A stretch of 64,000 bases of DNA, taken from Odontocerum albicorne (taxonomy: Eukaryota; Arthropoda; Insecta; Trichoptera; Odontoceridae). Where the stretch lies: positions 43,621,307-43,685,306 of the forward strand of contig OX463849.1 of the NCBI GenBank assembly GCA_949825065.1, given 5' to 3'. Of the stretch, positions 32,750 to 43,051 are shown in pieces. Numbering within the stretch: the first letter of the stretch is position 1; each line of letters begins with the position of its first letter. The position numbers and the translations under genes are program-made. A model generated the notes under the pieces. That model searched no databases and had not been told where the DNA came from. It saw nothing but the letters and a program-made list of their open reading frames with translations.

Positions 32750-33808
32750 TTTAGGACCATTAAATTACCAAAATCCCTTATAAGCACGTAGAATTCATTA
32801 AAGTGTTTAAATACTAGAGATAACTGTTGTATATCTTCTGTGGAATTTATCGCAAGATCTGGTATACCACAAGGATCTAATTTAGGTCCCCTGTTATTCC
32901 TCATATTAATTGACGACATTCAAAATTCCATAAGTCCCTCGACATGTTTATTGTTCGCTGACGACTCGAAAATTTTCAAAAATATCAATTCACCTCACGA
33001 CTGTGCACAGTTACAACAGGACCAAGACTCCCCATTCTCCTGGAGTGAGCAAAATCATCTTCTGTTCAACATTAATAAATGTGTTTGTGTGTCTTATAGT
33101 CGATCGTTTTCACCAATCCACCATCAGTATACTATACAGGGAGTGGCATTAAACAGAGTTTCTGAATTCAAAGATTTGGGCGTAACCTTTGATGTCGGAC
33201 TCACGTTCGTTAACCATGTCTCACGTTTGATATCGGCTTGTTACAAAATATTTGGTTTTATAATGAGAATATCAAGAGAATTTAACAGCACCGATACCCT
33301 CCGAGATTCATATACTCGTAATTATCTAATTAGAACCAAATTAAAATATGCATCTACGGTTTGTGCTCCTCATCATGCTCCTCATCAGCTCAAATATAAA
33401 AACAATATAGAACAAATACAAAAAAAACAGATATCTATGGTACAGAACAAAGGGCGATTACCCAAAATATGCTCACCATGCCAAATTTCTCACAGTGTGT
33501 CACTATAGAAGCCTCGAAACAAGAAGGCAAGAATCCATTGCGATATTCCTAATAAAGGTTTTCCAAGGTTCCTTTAACTGTCCCGCGATTCTAGAAGCAC
33601 TAAGTTTATATGTACCCAATAAATATGGCCGTGCAAGGAATCACCCTCTGTTCTTTATACCAACTTACAGGACGAATATCATGGCTAAATACTCAGTCAC
33701 GCGCCGTTTAGAGATTTTGAACCAACTGAATGACACTGTTGATATATTCTCGGTACCGTCTAGCAGTATGAGAAGAATCCTGGCTGATATTATTCCTAAC
33801 GAATAATC
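32750..33808 (+). pseudogene. Jockey-type reverse transcriptase, C-terminal half, frameshifted
   Basis: A 5'-truncated RT reading frame. About 30 degraded residues upstream, then EFIARSGIPQGSNLGPLLFL (the G-x-P-Q-G-S motif), then CLLFADDSKIF (F-A-D-D active site), then FNINKCVCVSYSRSF and EFKDLGVTFDVGLTFVNHVS. A frameshift near 33490 moves to CHYRSLETRRQESIAIFLIK, CPAILEALSLYVP and LEILNQLNDTVDIFSVPSSS, the usual C-terminal tail of Jockey-group elements. The group differs from copies A-E (F-A-D-D and P-Q-G-S-N-L-G-P). Inactive. The relic at 63648 shares its C-terminal pattern. Confidence 0.8.
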
Positions 33809-34700
33809 TAACGCTAGAAGTAGACCCTCTTTGTGTAACAGGAGAAATCCGTGCAAAGTGGATAAAAAAAGTCATGTGTGCAGCCCGTTAAATGAGAGAA
33901 GATCAGAACGATGATCTACATCGTTACAAAAAATAATAATCAATCAGAGATACGGTCAGAAACTTTCACATTCGACAAACCTGCAATACAGAGTATACCA
34001 TAAGATGAAGCGGAAAGCGGTACTGGCGATCCAATCTAAATAGGGTGACTATATACAGAATCCCATGCATAGTGGCACACGAGGTCCTCGCAGCACATCT
34101 TATGCCAGGAAGGCTGCCTAAAAGATAGAGAGATAGCTAGTGCTCTGCCTCCCAAGAATTATTTTTGCAACAACAGATCCAAGATCTACACCAAAAAACT
34201 GTAGAATATTTTAGAAAAAAATATGGTTGCTGGCCGTGCCTCTGTTTCTAGTTCGTCACCGCTATAAACACATATGACATGTAAATCGCATATTGTGATC
34301 TATTTATTTAAATATTTTAATATGCAATGTGTACTTGAGTCGGTTTATTACAAAAAGTTATTATAAAAAGTTTATTACAATAAGTTCTAACCAACCAGAT
34401 GAATTGTTTTATCGTTTTGTTTCCAGTGTTGGGTGACTGATTTACGATAAAAAGATGTAAAGGTGTAAGATAAAAAGAAGACAGGAATGATTTGACAATT
34501 TAAATACAACAATTTCATCAACAGCTAGAAGAAGGGGGTATTGGGAACAAATATTATAAGGAATTTCATAGACTGAGTTCTTGAAACATTTATTACTCAT
34601 GTTTAATTTTAAAATCCTTGAATTAACAAACAAGCTCTCAAATATGTAATGGAATAAGGAAAACTACAAAACAACCGATAGCATCAAAATCATGAATCGA
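33809..34700. other. no gene recognised
   Basis: 34000-34260 is somewhat richer in GC, with closed frames. A SINE-tail-like TTCTAACCAACCAGAT stands at 34384. Nothing else. Confidence 0.35.
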
Positions 34701-34704
34701 AACA

Positions 34705-34835
34705 AAAAGGTGCATGGCCGCGCGGTAACGTGTTGGACTTCCGTACGGAAGGTCATCGGTTCGAACTCCGCGCTGTACTACTCCCCTCGAACGACACAGG
34801 CATTTTTTTCGCCTAGTGTTCGAGGGTATAAGGAT
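34705..34835 (+). repeat. tRNA-like sequence (SINE head or tRNA pseudogene)
   Basis: GCATGGCCGCGCGGTAACGT carries an A-box-like stretch, and CATCGGTTCGAACTCCGCGC is a strong B-box-like stretch, 45 bp apart as in a tRNA. TTCCGTACGGAA between them could form an anticodon-like arm. The acceptor arm does not pair, so a working tRNA is unlikely. Downstream, CCTCGAACGACACAGGCATT and its near inverse TAGTGTTCGAGGG could form a hairpin (34786-34828). Confidence 0.5.
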
Positions 34836-36460
34836 ACCTATGACTTCGGTCATATCTTTTCTTAAAAAAAAAAACCGGAATGCTAACTTCCTTAGTAATT
34901 ATGAAAACCACTTATATACCACCGCATACATATTTACGTATATGTTGATGGCTAGAAATATTTTTTTTACATACATTTATCAAATATCTAGTTGTACACG
35001 TCTGAATCTATCTAGATTTGTTCATTGTACTAATAAAAAAATTAAATTAAAAAATACTTTAGAGAAAATCATTTTTACTCAGTTACAAACAAGAAAAAAA
35101 ATTAAAGACTATTTATCATCTCATCATGAAAATAAAGTTTGTGTAAATTTTCTTTGTCTGCTGAATCTTTTTGCGAAAAGTCAAACAATTAATATTTACT
35201 CAGTTGGAAAAAGGACATTCAAATAAAAGGATGTTTAATCTTTTATCTCTCTCCATTTTCCTTTCATAACAATGCCTTTTAATTGAATTAATGTTGACAG
35301 AAAAGTTAATGAAAATCAAATATCTCCTCGTTAATTTGTTTGCTTAAAAAATAAAATCTAAAAGCAATCATGTTTGTCAAAAGGACGTAATTTGAAGATT
35401 GAATTTTGTTTGGTCAATTGATTCTACAAAGGTAAAAAATAGGTCATCTGATTGAGTTTTGATCAAATAAGGTGAAAATAGGTCAAAAGAATAATAGGTA
35501 TGTTAATTATAAAAAATACCCAAACAATTTAAATTTTAAATATTATTCGTATTGTAAAAATGAGTTTAGTGAGTCCTCTCTAAACTTTGAATGGAAAATA
35601 TAAAATTAACGAATAAATATAAAACTTATTCTCCGATAGGTTGCCATCCGACTTCAGCCAATAGTTTTAAAATTGTTATTGATTTGCATAAACACCTTAA
35701 GGTTTCTATAAGCTGTATGTATTTAAACCATCAAACCTGCATAAATGAAGTAAGTTAAATGTTAACTTTTCTAAGTATCAAAGCTCAAACAAAGAAAATA
35801 AAGCATTCCATAAATGTTGATAGTGATAGATATTTCAGAAATATATATATTTTTTTATAAATAACTACATCTTTCAATCAATACCTTTCTAGTTGGTTGA
35901 CAGATATTGCTACATGTTAATCAACTCGCCAAGTTGTATATTTGCAAATGAATAGTAAAAAAGTTCTCAAAAGGTGTTGTATTTTGACCTAAGCAGAATT
36001 CACCGGGTTGTACTCTATACAACGAAAGTGTAAATACAATGATTTTGTAATAATCACATTTAATGATTGGATTTTCCTTTAGTTGTAAATAATAAAGGCC
36101 TGTGTCGATGATATTTTTCTTCAATCTTCTCATCTAAGAAGGGTGCTAGCACGTAGTCAAACATTGACTTTCATCTGCTTATAAAAATCCGCACCGTTGT
36201 AATGTAAATCCATAATTTGTGGTTATCGTATTTCTTTAAAAACTGAAACATGAAATAAAAAGGATATTAATAATCACAAATCAGGTGTTTTGAATTAGAA
36301 TATAACTAATTTTGTTTGAAATTTTCAATCAACTTCTAAAAATTCGTGTCATAACTGCAGAAAATAAGATACGCTCGTCACAAATGTAATTATTAAATTC
36401 TAAATAAACTATACAAGAAAACAAGATAATCTTATTGAAGTATATGATAAAACGTAAATA
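34836..36460. other. no gene recognised
   Basis: Very AT-rich. The 136-codon frame at 34816-35226 is lysine/asparagine/isoleucine-rich, starts inside the tRNA-like repeat and has no domain; I regard it as chance. Confidence 0.4.
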
Positions 36461-36558
36461 TATTTTATTGAATATATAAAAAAATATTTCTCATATTCAG
36501 ATAAAATATCAAAACTTTAAATCAGATCAACCATATTTGTGAAATATCTCAAATCAAC

Positions 36559-36751
36559 CTATCTAAACACTCCTTGTCTGGATTTCCACGAATGAAATTT
36601 ATTCAAATCTTGAATGAAAATATCAAAATCTTGTTCCACAGACATGAAAAGCGGATGGTTTTCCCAGCATACTTGATTTCTAAAATATGAATCAGCTCTT
36701 TTGTTATTCCATATGTTCTGAATGGCCATAAAACTGCATAAAAGATTCAAC
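36559..36751 (-). CDS. candidate 3'-terminal coding exon of a host gene
   Basis: On the minus strand a plausible acceptor, TTATTTTATGTTGCAG, ends at 36752. It is followed by an open frame of 63 codons: ...SFMAIQNIWNNKRADSYFRN, QVCWENHPLFMSVEQDFDIF, IQDLNKFHSWKSRQGVFR, stop at 36559. About 90 bp further on a polyadenylation signal AATAAA stands at 36469-36464. The residue mix (W, C, H, F spread evenly) is unlike translated AT-rich filler. I do not recognise the protein, and no upstream exon could be paired with it. The ORF could also start at its own ATG at 36729. Confidence 0.4.
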
Positions 36752-36769
36752 CTGCAACATAAAATAATT

Positions 36770-38229
36770 AAAATTTTAACTAACCAAATTAAAATAACTT
36801 ACGTATATGTTAAAAAAATATTGAGCCGGTAAAAGGTATATTTTTCAATTCAAATTAGCCATATACGAGTATATTTTATTTCACATGATTCTGAAAGTAT
36901 CAATCTAGTATTCTATTAAAAATCTCAAAACGCGAATATTGAGGGTTAAAACCTTCATGCATAACTTCGTTCAATTGATCCCCTGAAATTTACTCTAAAA
37001 CTTTGAAAATATGTCACATTTCAAATGATTTATCAAACCTGAAGTTTATACACTTTTGATGTTCGGAATTTATGCATTAGACACTGAAAATAGATCTAGA
37101 CTTTGATCTCGAAAAAAATTTGATTTGGGTTGAAAGAAAAAATTTGATTTCGATAAAAGAAAAGTTGTTTTCTTTTAACTATATGTAAACAGAAAGAAGC
37201 ATTTTATTTTTTATGGTTTTATGTGGCTCGTTTGATGTTTAATTCAATTTAAACATTTTAACAATGCTAAATTTTTGTTTATTTCTAAACATTCGTTGTT
37301 GAAACTCAGTTCATTACGCAACGTACACTTTTCAAGCATTTTTAAGTACTCGATCTCAGCCAGATATTTATGAAATCACTAATTATATGTTTTATATTAC
37401 ATAACATATTATCTTCCAATAAGTACATTATAGTGCAGTTCTAGCCTCATGCTTTTACATATAATTTAAGAAAAGAAACATGCAGTTCGTTACACCAAGA
37501 ACACATTCGTGAAAGAAAGAAGGTATTTTTGTAATATCCCGCCTTCAAATACAAAAAAGTGTACATACAAGGAGGCTTTTTGACGGAGTGAGAGCGAGGA
37601 GGGATGAGCTTTTGGAGCTTTTCACAAAGGCATGTGAGTGAAATACTGTAAAATTATGATGCGGTGGGAATTATATGTATGTATAAACTTGGGATTTTAA
37701 TTCGTTTAAGGGTGTAAATGTTTCTGCTGAGTGTTTCAATATTTAATACAAAGACATGAAATTTGTGATTAAAAAAAACCCACTTCGTTCCAGGGTGTGT
37801 CTTGCAAAGTGATTTTCTTTATCCATAAAATGTTGGGTTTTTGCATTGCAATGTATTTGTCTTATATGGATCTTTTATTTTAGGTAGTATTAAGAATTTT
37901 TACTTTTGTCGTCCTTATGCCCACTCAATACCAGCAGGAAACATTAAAAAATATCTTAGTATTTTCCTAAGTAGCCCCATCATTCCTTGTCAATACTAGG
38001 TCGTCATAATCACCATAAATCTTCGAACATCATACACAGTATTTTTGAAGACAATATTAAAGGGGATCGAGTTATAATTATGATATTATTACGCGTTTAC
38101 ACATATCATATATACATTTAAAAAATCATTCTTTGCTTAAATGTAAGTATTTTCGTTGCATTAATTTAACTTTCCATCAAAAGTTTAAAAAGACTTTTTT
38201 TTTCAATCGTTTTAAACTTTTTACTATAG
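36770..38229. other. no gene recognised
   Basis: AT-rich. If the exon at 36559-36751 is real, this stretch would include its upstream intron. Confidence 0.35.
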
Positions 38230-38390
38230 CCAAGCTCCTAATTTGAACATATTAAAGAGCGTGGCTGGGAAACATTCACCCCGAGTCTTTAGGATTAGAA
38301 GCACTGGAGTTGGCACGGAATTTGCGATTATCCCACGTGTTAGTAATTCTACTTTACCATTTCATCCTGTCATGTAGCTGATAATGAATG
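38230..38390 (-). repeat. dispersed repeat debris shared with 15548 and 42445
   Basis: The complement contains CCCAGCCACGCTCTTTAATA, close to CCTGGCCACGCTCTTTAATA at 15548. It also contains GTGCCAACTCCAGTGCTTCT, close to ATGCCAACTCCAGTGATTCT at 23717. Downstream, 38630-38695 has a B-box-like inverted motif (complement TTTTGGTTCGATTCTCAATG). Confidence 0.45.
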
Positions 38391-38699
38391 AGCATCATGA
38401 CTCCTATGATATACCCTTTCTATCCATCCCTACACTCCGCAGCTCAAAGGGCATTCGTCAAGGATATTCCAGTTGTATCTCTCACTTTGTCAGTCCAACG
38501 CATTAGGAGTCTTTCTCTTGTGCGTCGTTTACCCCACAATAAACGACAAAACTCGCACACGTCGTGCATGTGTAAGAATTGTTATCAAACGAATTTTATT
38601 ACCAGACTGAAACCCTTTATTTTCGGGTGCCATTGAGAATCGAACCAAAACCCCCCGGGAGCAAGTCAAGCGACTTATTAACGAAGCAACGAAATTCGT

Positions 38700-39599
38700 A
38701 ATTTTGCATTGTTTTGTATTACTACCCTACAGTAAGAGATGATGGCAAATTGATGATCATCAAAATATTTTCAACGTTCAATAAATTGAATTAAATTTGG
38801 TCAAAAATCATAATTTTTAAAAACCAATGTCATTAAATTTTCGAGGCTTTTACTTTATTCTTGGACAAAAGAAGCCAGAAAATTCAAAATTCACCTCGGA
38901 TAAGTCATGAATGCATTAGACTGTGGACGAAATTCAAAAGTGGCAGAAAAAAGAGCACATTATTAAAAAGCTAAACATGCCTTTAACTTACTTAGAGGCT
39001 AAATGGAAAGTCTAAGCGCTATTATTCTTGGAAAATAAAAAAAAGTCGGTATATCCTTTCACAAAAATTTTAAAATTTCCTTTTCAAAAAGGCTTTGAAA
39101 ATCTGAGCTTATTATGTGCAATGTCACAAGGGTTGTCTGGAAGAGATCATTATTTTATTATTTTTTATTAAATAAAAAATAAGACATAATATCATATAAA
39201 TAATATTGAAACAATAAGAAAAAAAAATATAGGATTTTTTTCTTCTTCGGCGTTTGGCCCTTACACGCAGTATATCTTCTCCATCTAGGTGAAAGTATCT
39301 TGTATTAGGTTCAGTAGCTTATGCATGTCTTAAAAATACACGTATAATGGGCACCTGTATACGATGTGGTCCAATGTTTGGTCCATTTCTCGGTACTCAT
39401 AGAGGGTGACTCTGCTAAGCGCGGCTTGTATCATATTCTATGAGGCCCATTCCGCATTTTATCCTATTTAGAGTACACGGCTTCTTCCGAAATTGAAAAA
39501 AAAAAAAACAATTTTACCGTCGAGTAGTCCATAAAATGTCTGTTTATTACGTCAAACTTTACTCAAAAGAACCGTCATTTATCGGCAATTGGCCTTTTG
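38700..39599. other. no gene recognised
   Basis: AT-rich; 39240-39490 is more GC-balanced, with closed frames. Confidence 0.35.
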
Positions 39600-39790
39600 T
39601 CTATTTACTCCTATTCTTCAAGATTGGTCGACGGGATGTGAGCCGGAGGGACGGTAATTATAATAAAACGGACAATTTATACGGCGCCTTCTGGAAGAAC
39701 ATACATTCCTCAAGGTGGTAGCTGTCTTATTTACTTAACAATAGGCAGTTGGTGGATTTACGACACTTTTTTACTACTCTTGAGTAAGTT
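39600..39790 (+). repeat. dispersed repeat shared with 16250-16400
   Basis: AGATTGGTCGACGGGATGTG and GGCAGTTGGTGGATTTACGA match the complement of 16250-16400 in the same order. The family is unknown. Confidence 0.55.
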
Positions 39791-40009
39791 TCTTTTCACG
39801 ATTTAAATAAGGTGGTAAAATATTTGCTTGCACTATTTTTATAACTGATAATACTTTTTTTATCGTCATGGAATTAAGAGATACGGAAGGACCAGAGAAG
39901 AAAACTCAAGATGTTTTGAGATCAGGATCGAATCAATAACAAAATCATGGGTTTCGATATTAGTTAAACCCAAGTGAATATATGATGAATATTATCAAAA
40001 TTGTATGAT

Positions 40010-40110
40010 AATCTCAGTGGCATAGTTGGTAAGATGCCTGTCTTTCAATCCTGTTTGGTAAGATGCCCGTCTTTCAATCCTATACTAAGATTCTAGTCTT
40101 GTTCTCACTT
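40010..40110 (+). repeat. SINE-like head with 29-bp internal duplication
   Basis: CAGTGGCATAGTTGGTAAGA has a tRNA A-box look. The segment TTGGTAAGATGCCTGTCTTT + CAATCCTGT is repeated at 40026 and 40055 (29-bp period). It resembles the head of the copies at 13970 and 42095. Confidence 0.5.
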
Positions 40111-40344
40111 AAGGGTTGTTAAAAGATATATCTGTTTGGTTGAAAAAAAATGCTGTATGTCAATAAACCTGCCAGTTATACACAATTAAAGCGTAATAAA
40201 ACAAATAAAAAATATAACTCCGATATGAAACGAGCGTCTAGTATACAATTCTAAAACGTTTTTGTGATACTCGTATTTGTTGTTCAAATTATGGAGTTTT
40301 ATTTCATCTTATCACACTCGCGATGTATATGATCTGAAGGTTTA

Positions 40345-40465
40345 ATTATCATGTTATAATCTCTTCCAGCCAACCAACGAAATATGTAATAGAAGCCTTT
40401 AATAAAATCCCACTGTACAGGAATCGTACCTTAAGTGTCTTCTCAGCTAGGAAAAGGAGGTTATA
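40345..40465 (-). repeat. SINE-like element, internally deleted head
   Basis: The complement has CCTAGCTGAGAAGACACTTA, then GGTACGATTCCTGTACAGTG and the shared tail CGTTGGTTGGCTGGAAGAGA. The anticodon-arm region is short compared with the 23340 copy. Confidence 0.5.
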
Positions 40466-40789
40466 TGTGAGAGATTTGCATTCTGGGAAGCATAGTGCAT
40501 TAAGATCATCTGTGTATCAGAATTTGAAGTGGACCAAACATACCTATTTGTTATATGGATCAGTTTTTTTGGGAGGACTGATGATATAACTTGGAATTGA
40601 CTGGATCTGAAGTGTCCACAGGCTGAGAGTATAAAATCCTCCAAAACTGAGCCTTTTTTAGAGATACTACAATGAAACAAAAGCACCCAGGTAGTGATTT
40701 CGGTCATGAAAATGCGCTATAGTGCTATAAAAAAAAAGATTAATTTTTGTACCCTTTCTCACAGCATATATTATTCATACATACTCGTA

Positions 40790-41475
40790 CATACCATTCC
40801 ACCATTTCCCTGTCAGGGTAGACAGATGGTACAGAGCATCAGAATGTTATATCGGGACAAACAATTTTCGCCTCGTCTATACTTTCTCATACAGTTCCTA
40901 CATTTTCTGACTTATAACATTACTTTTTGTTTGTTTTTGCAAGGAAAGGAATATAAAAATTCCAATCATGCTTTCCTTCATCTTCCTCAACACTTTTTCC
41001 GCTTACATTTATGTAGACTGTATGTTTGCTTTGTTCAACTTTCTTCATTAATAACTTGTTCTACGAGTAAATGCCCAAACCGTCTCAAAAAGCTTTTCTT
41101 CACATTAATTAATACTCCAGTATTAGTCATTAGATGACATTTATTATTTATCACTACGTTTCGTGTTATGTTAAATATTATCACTACATGTATTCTTCAC
41201 AGTGTGTTTATTTCTACAGCATTTATTCAAATGACTCTAAATTTTTTCCACATCCTCGCTTTCTTCCCATAAATCAAAGTGGGTACTAAAATATTGCTGT
41301 GGACTATCATATCAGCAAATATTGACACTGTTCGGTTCGAATATGTGTGTTTCAGTATCACATTGACTGTATTTCCTATCGTTATACGCCTTTCAATATT
41401 CCTAGTGATCCAAACAGCCAACTTCCTTAACTTGCTTCTGTCTTTCATTGCTCTCTCAAATGTTGCATTTTTTCT
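40790..41475 (-). pseudogene. non-LTR reverse transcriptase C-terminal remnant
   Basis: Complement: ERRITIGNTVNVILKHTYSN, then SNRTVSIFADMIVHSNILVP and TLIYGKKARMWKK (the 'L-V-P-T-L-x-Y-G-x-E-x-W' block). Then INAVE, KSFLRRFGHLLVEQVINEE, TKQTYSLHKC and KQTKSN-type residues down to about 40800. Same family layout as 2972-3620. The long plus-strand frame 40694-41137 is only its shadow. Confidence 0.65.
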
Positions 41476-42094
41476 CTTTTTACACTTAAAATTTCACAAC
41501 ATTAAATCTTAAAAATTTTCAATCAAAACATTTTTCATTCAATTTGTCAATTAAACTTTGTCATTTATTCTCGTTTCTCCTCATTCTCCTCTGAAAGTAT
41601 CATGTCATCAGCTTACAACAATCCACACACATTTCATTTAAATCTTTGTATGCTATGGATTGGCCCCCTGTAGTTCCTTCGCACATAAATTAATGTAAAT
41701 AATATATTACAAAAGAAAACATTTGGCTCACTGCAGTGTAATGCATTTTTTCATGCTAAAAGCTTTAGTTTATTTTCAGAAAAAGCTTATATTAAGCACG
41801 AGTAAAGTTCTTTTGCAATAATTTATGTGTTTCTCGAAAAACTTGTCTTAAGACAGTTAAGTCTGATGCCAAAAAAGTTTCGACAGATATGTTGCAATCT
41901 GCAATTAGCCGAAAATGGACTTTTGTAATGAAATTACGAATGCAGAATGAAAAAAGGGTTGTTTTACTAATTATTGCGTTGGTTATTTTTAATTCCAAAT
42001 ATTGAATGTAGGTACCATCTTAGCTGAGTATTTAAAACGCTCAACGTTATTCAGGTACGCCCACTTTATAATTATGTTATATATCATTTTTACT
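41476..42094. other. no gene recognised
   Basis: AT-rich; the frame at 41792-41998 has no domain. Confidence 0.35.
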
Positions 42095-42285
42095 GTTTAA
42101 AATACAAACTGGTGGGTTTATTACCATGCATCAATCACCAACAAACCAAAAAAGTGTTTAAATAAGCTTTAATTGAAACCAGACCGGAACTCTCTTTCTA
42201 TAAAAAGAGGGTACTAACGGGAATCAAACCCGAAATATCTGGTTGTAAGACAGGTGTCCTACCAACATCCATCGCGGAGTTCATC
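42095..42285 (-). repeat. tRNA-derived SINE-like element
   Basis: The complement starts CTCCGCGATGGATGTTGGTA and has TATTTCGGGTTTGATTCCCG (B-box-like). It continues with GAGTTCCGGTCTGGTTTCAA as in 23340-23515 and ends in a tail with TGGTAATAAACCCACCAGTT. Downstream, 42360-42500 shares a second dispersed motif with 15470-15600. Confidence 0.6.
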
Positions 42286-43051
42286 CATCTTTGTTTAAAA
42301 ATTTATTGAAAAATAAGCATTGAATTCAAATTCATTAATGTTGAATGCTAACGAGTGTTAAGACGAATCGTGAATTCGGTGCGTGCTCCATTCATTGGTT
42401 TTAAAACCGAAGGATCAATTACTAGAACTAAAGTCAACTTTGTTTCCTGGCCACACTTTTCAATATGTTCGAATTACCGATTCGGATGTACATATTGAAG
42501 GGTACTGTACGAAAAAATGTAAGATACTTTGTATAAAATGTTTGAATAAAGTATTTGTTTGAATAACTCTGACGACACGCGCTTGATACGACCCTCGTAT
42601 CAAGTTAAACTTGTACAAGGCCATCATACGTCCTCAGATGACGTACGCCATCCCGGTCTGGGGCCACACAAGTGATGAATATCTCGTTCGGAGTCTCGGT
42701 CCAATGGTAGGACGCCTTACTCCTTCATCGGATAATTTCTGGCTGATATGATATTTAATTGGATATTTTGGTTCCTGTTTTAGGAGACGGGGAGGGATAG
42801 TTTTATGTAATTTGTTTGATGAATGATTATGAGAAATAATAAGACGTTAAATACTTGTATACATGTGATGTTATATAAATGATATTACATACGAATATAC
42901 ATATATTTGTGGATGTGCGATGTCACACACGCTTATATATATTAGATGGGTGGTGAGAAAGAAATGGAGGTGAGATGATGGTGAGTAAATCATAGGATGT
43001 TGTATATAAATATGGGTATTTGGGGAGACGTGTGTGACTTTTAAAAATATA

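Noticed and set aside
34705..34790. Functional tRNA gene
   Set aside because: A- and B-box-like motifs are present, but the acceptor stem does not pair and the anticodon arm is irregular. A SINE head or tRNA pseudogene fits better.
34816..35226. 136-codon open frame
   Set aside because: Rich in K, N, I and F as expected from AT-rich DNA, starts in a tRNA-like repeat, and has no domain or splice or promoter context.
40694..41137. 147-codon plus-strand frame
   Set aside because: It is antisense to the RT remnant at 40790-41475, whose minus-strand translation carries recognisable motifs.
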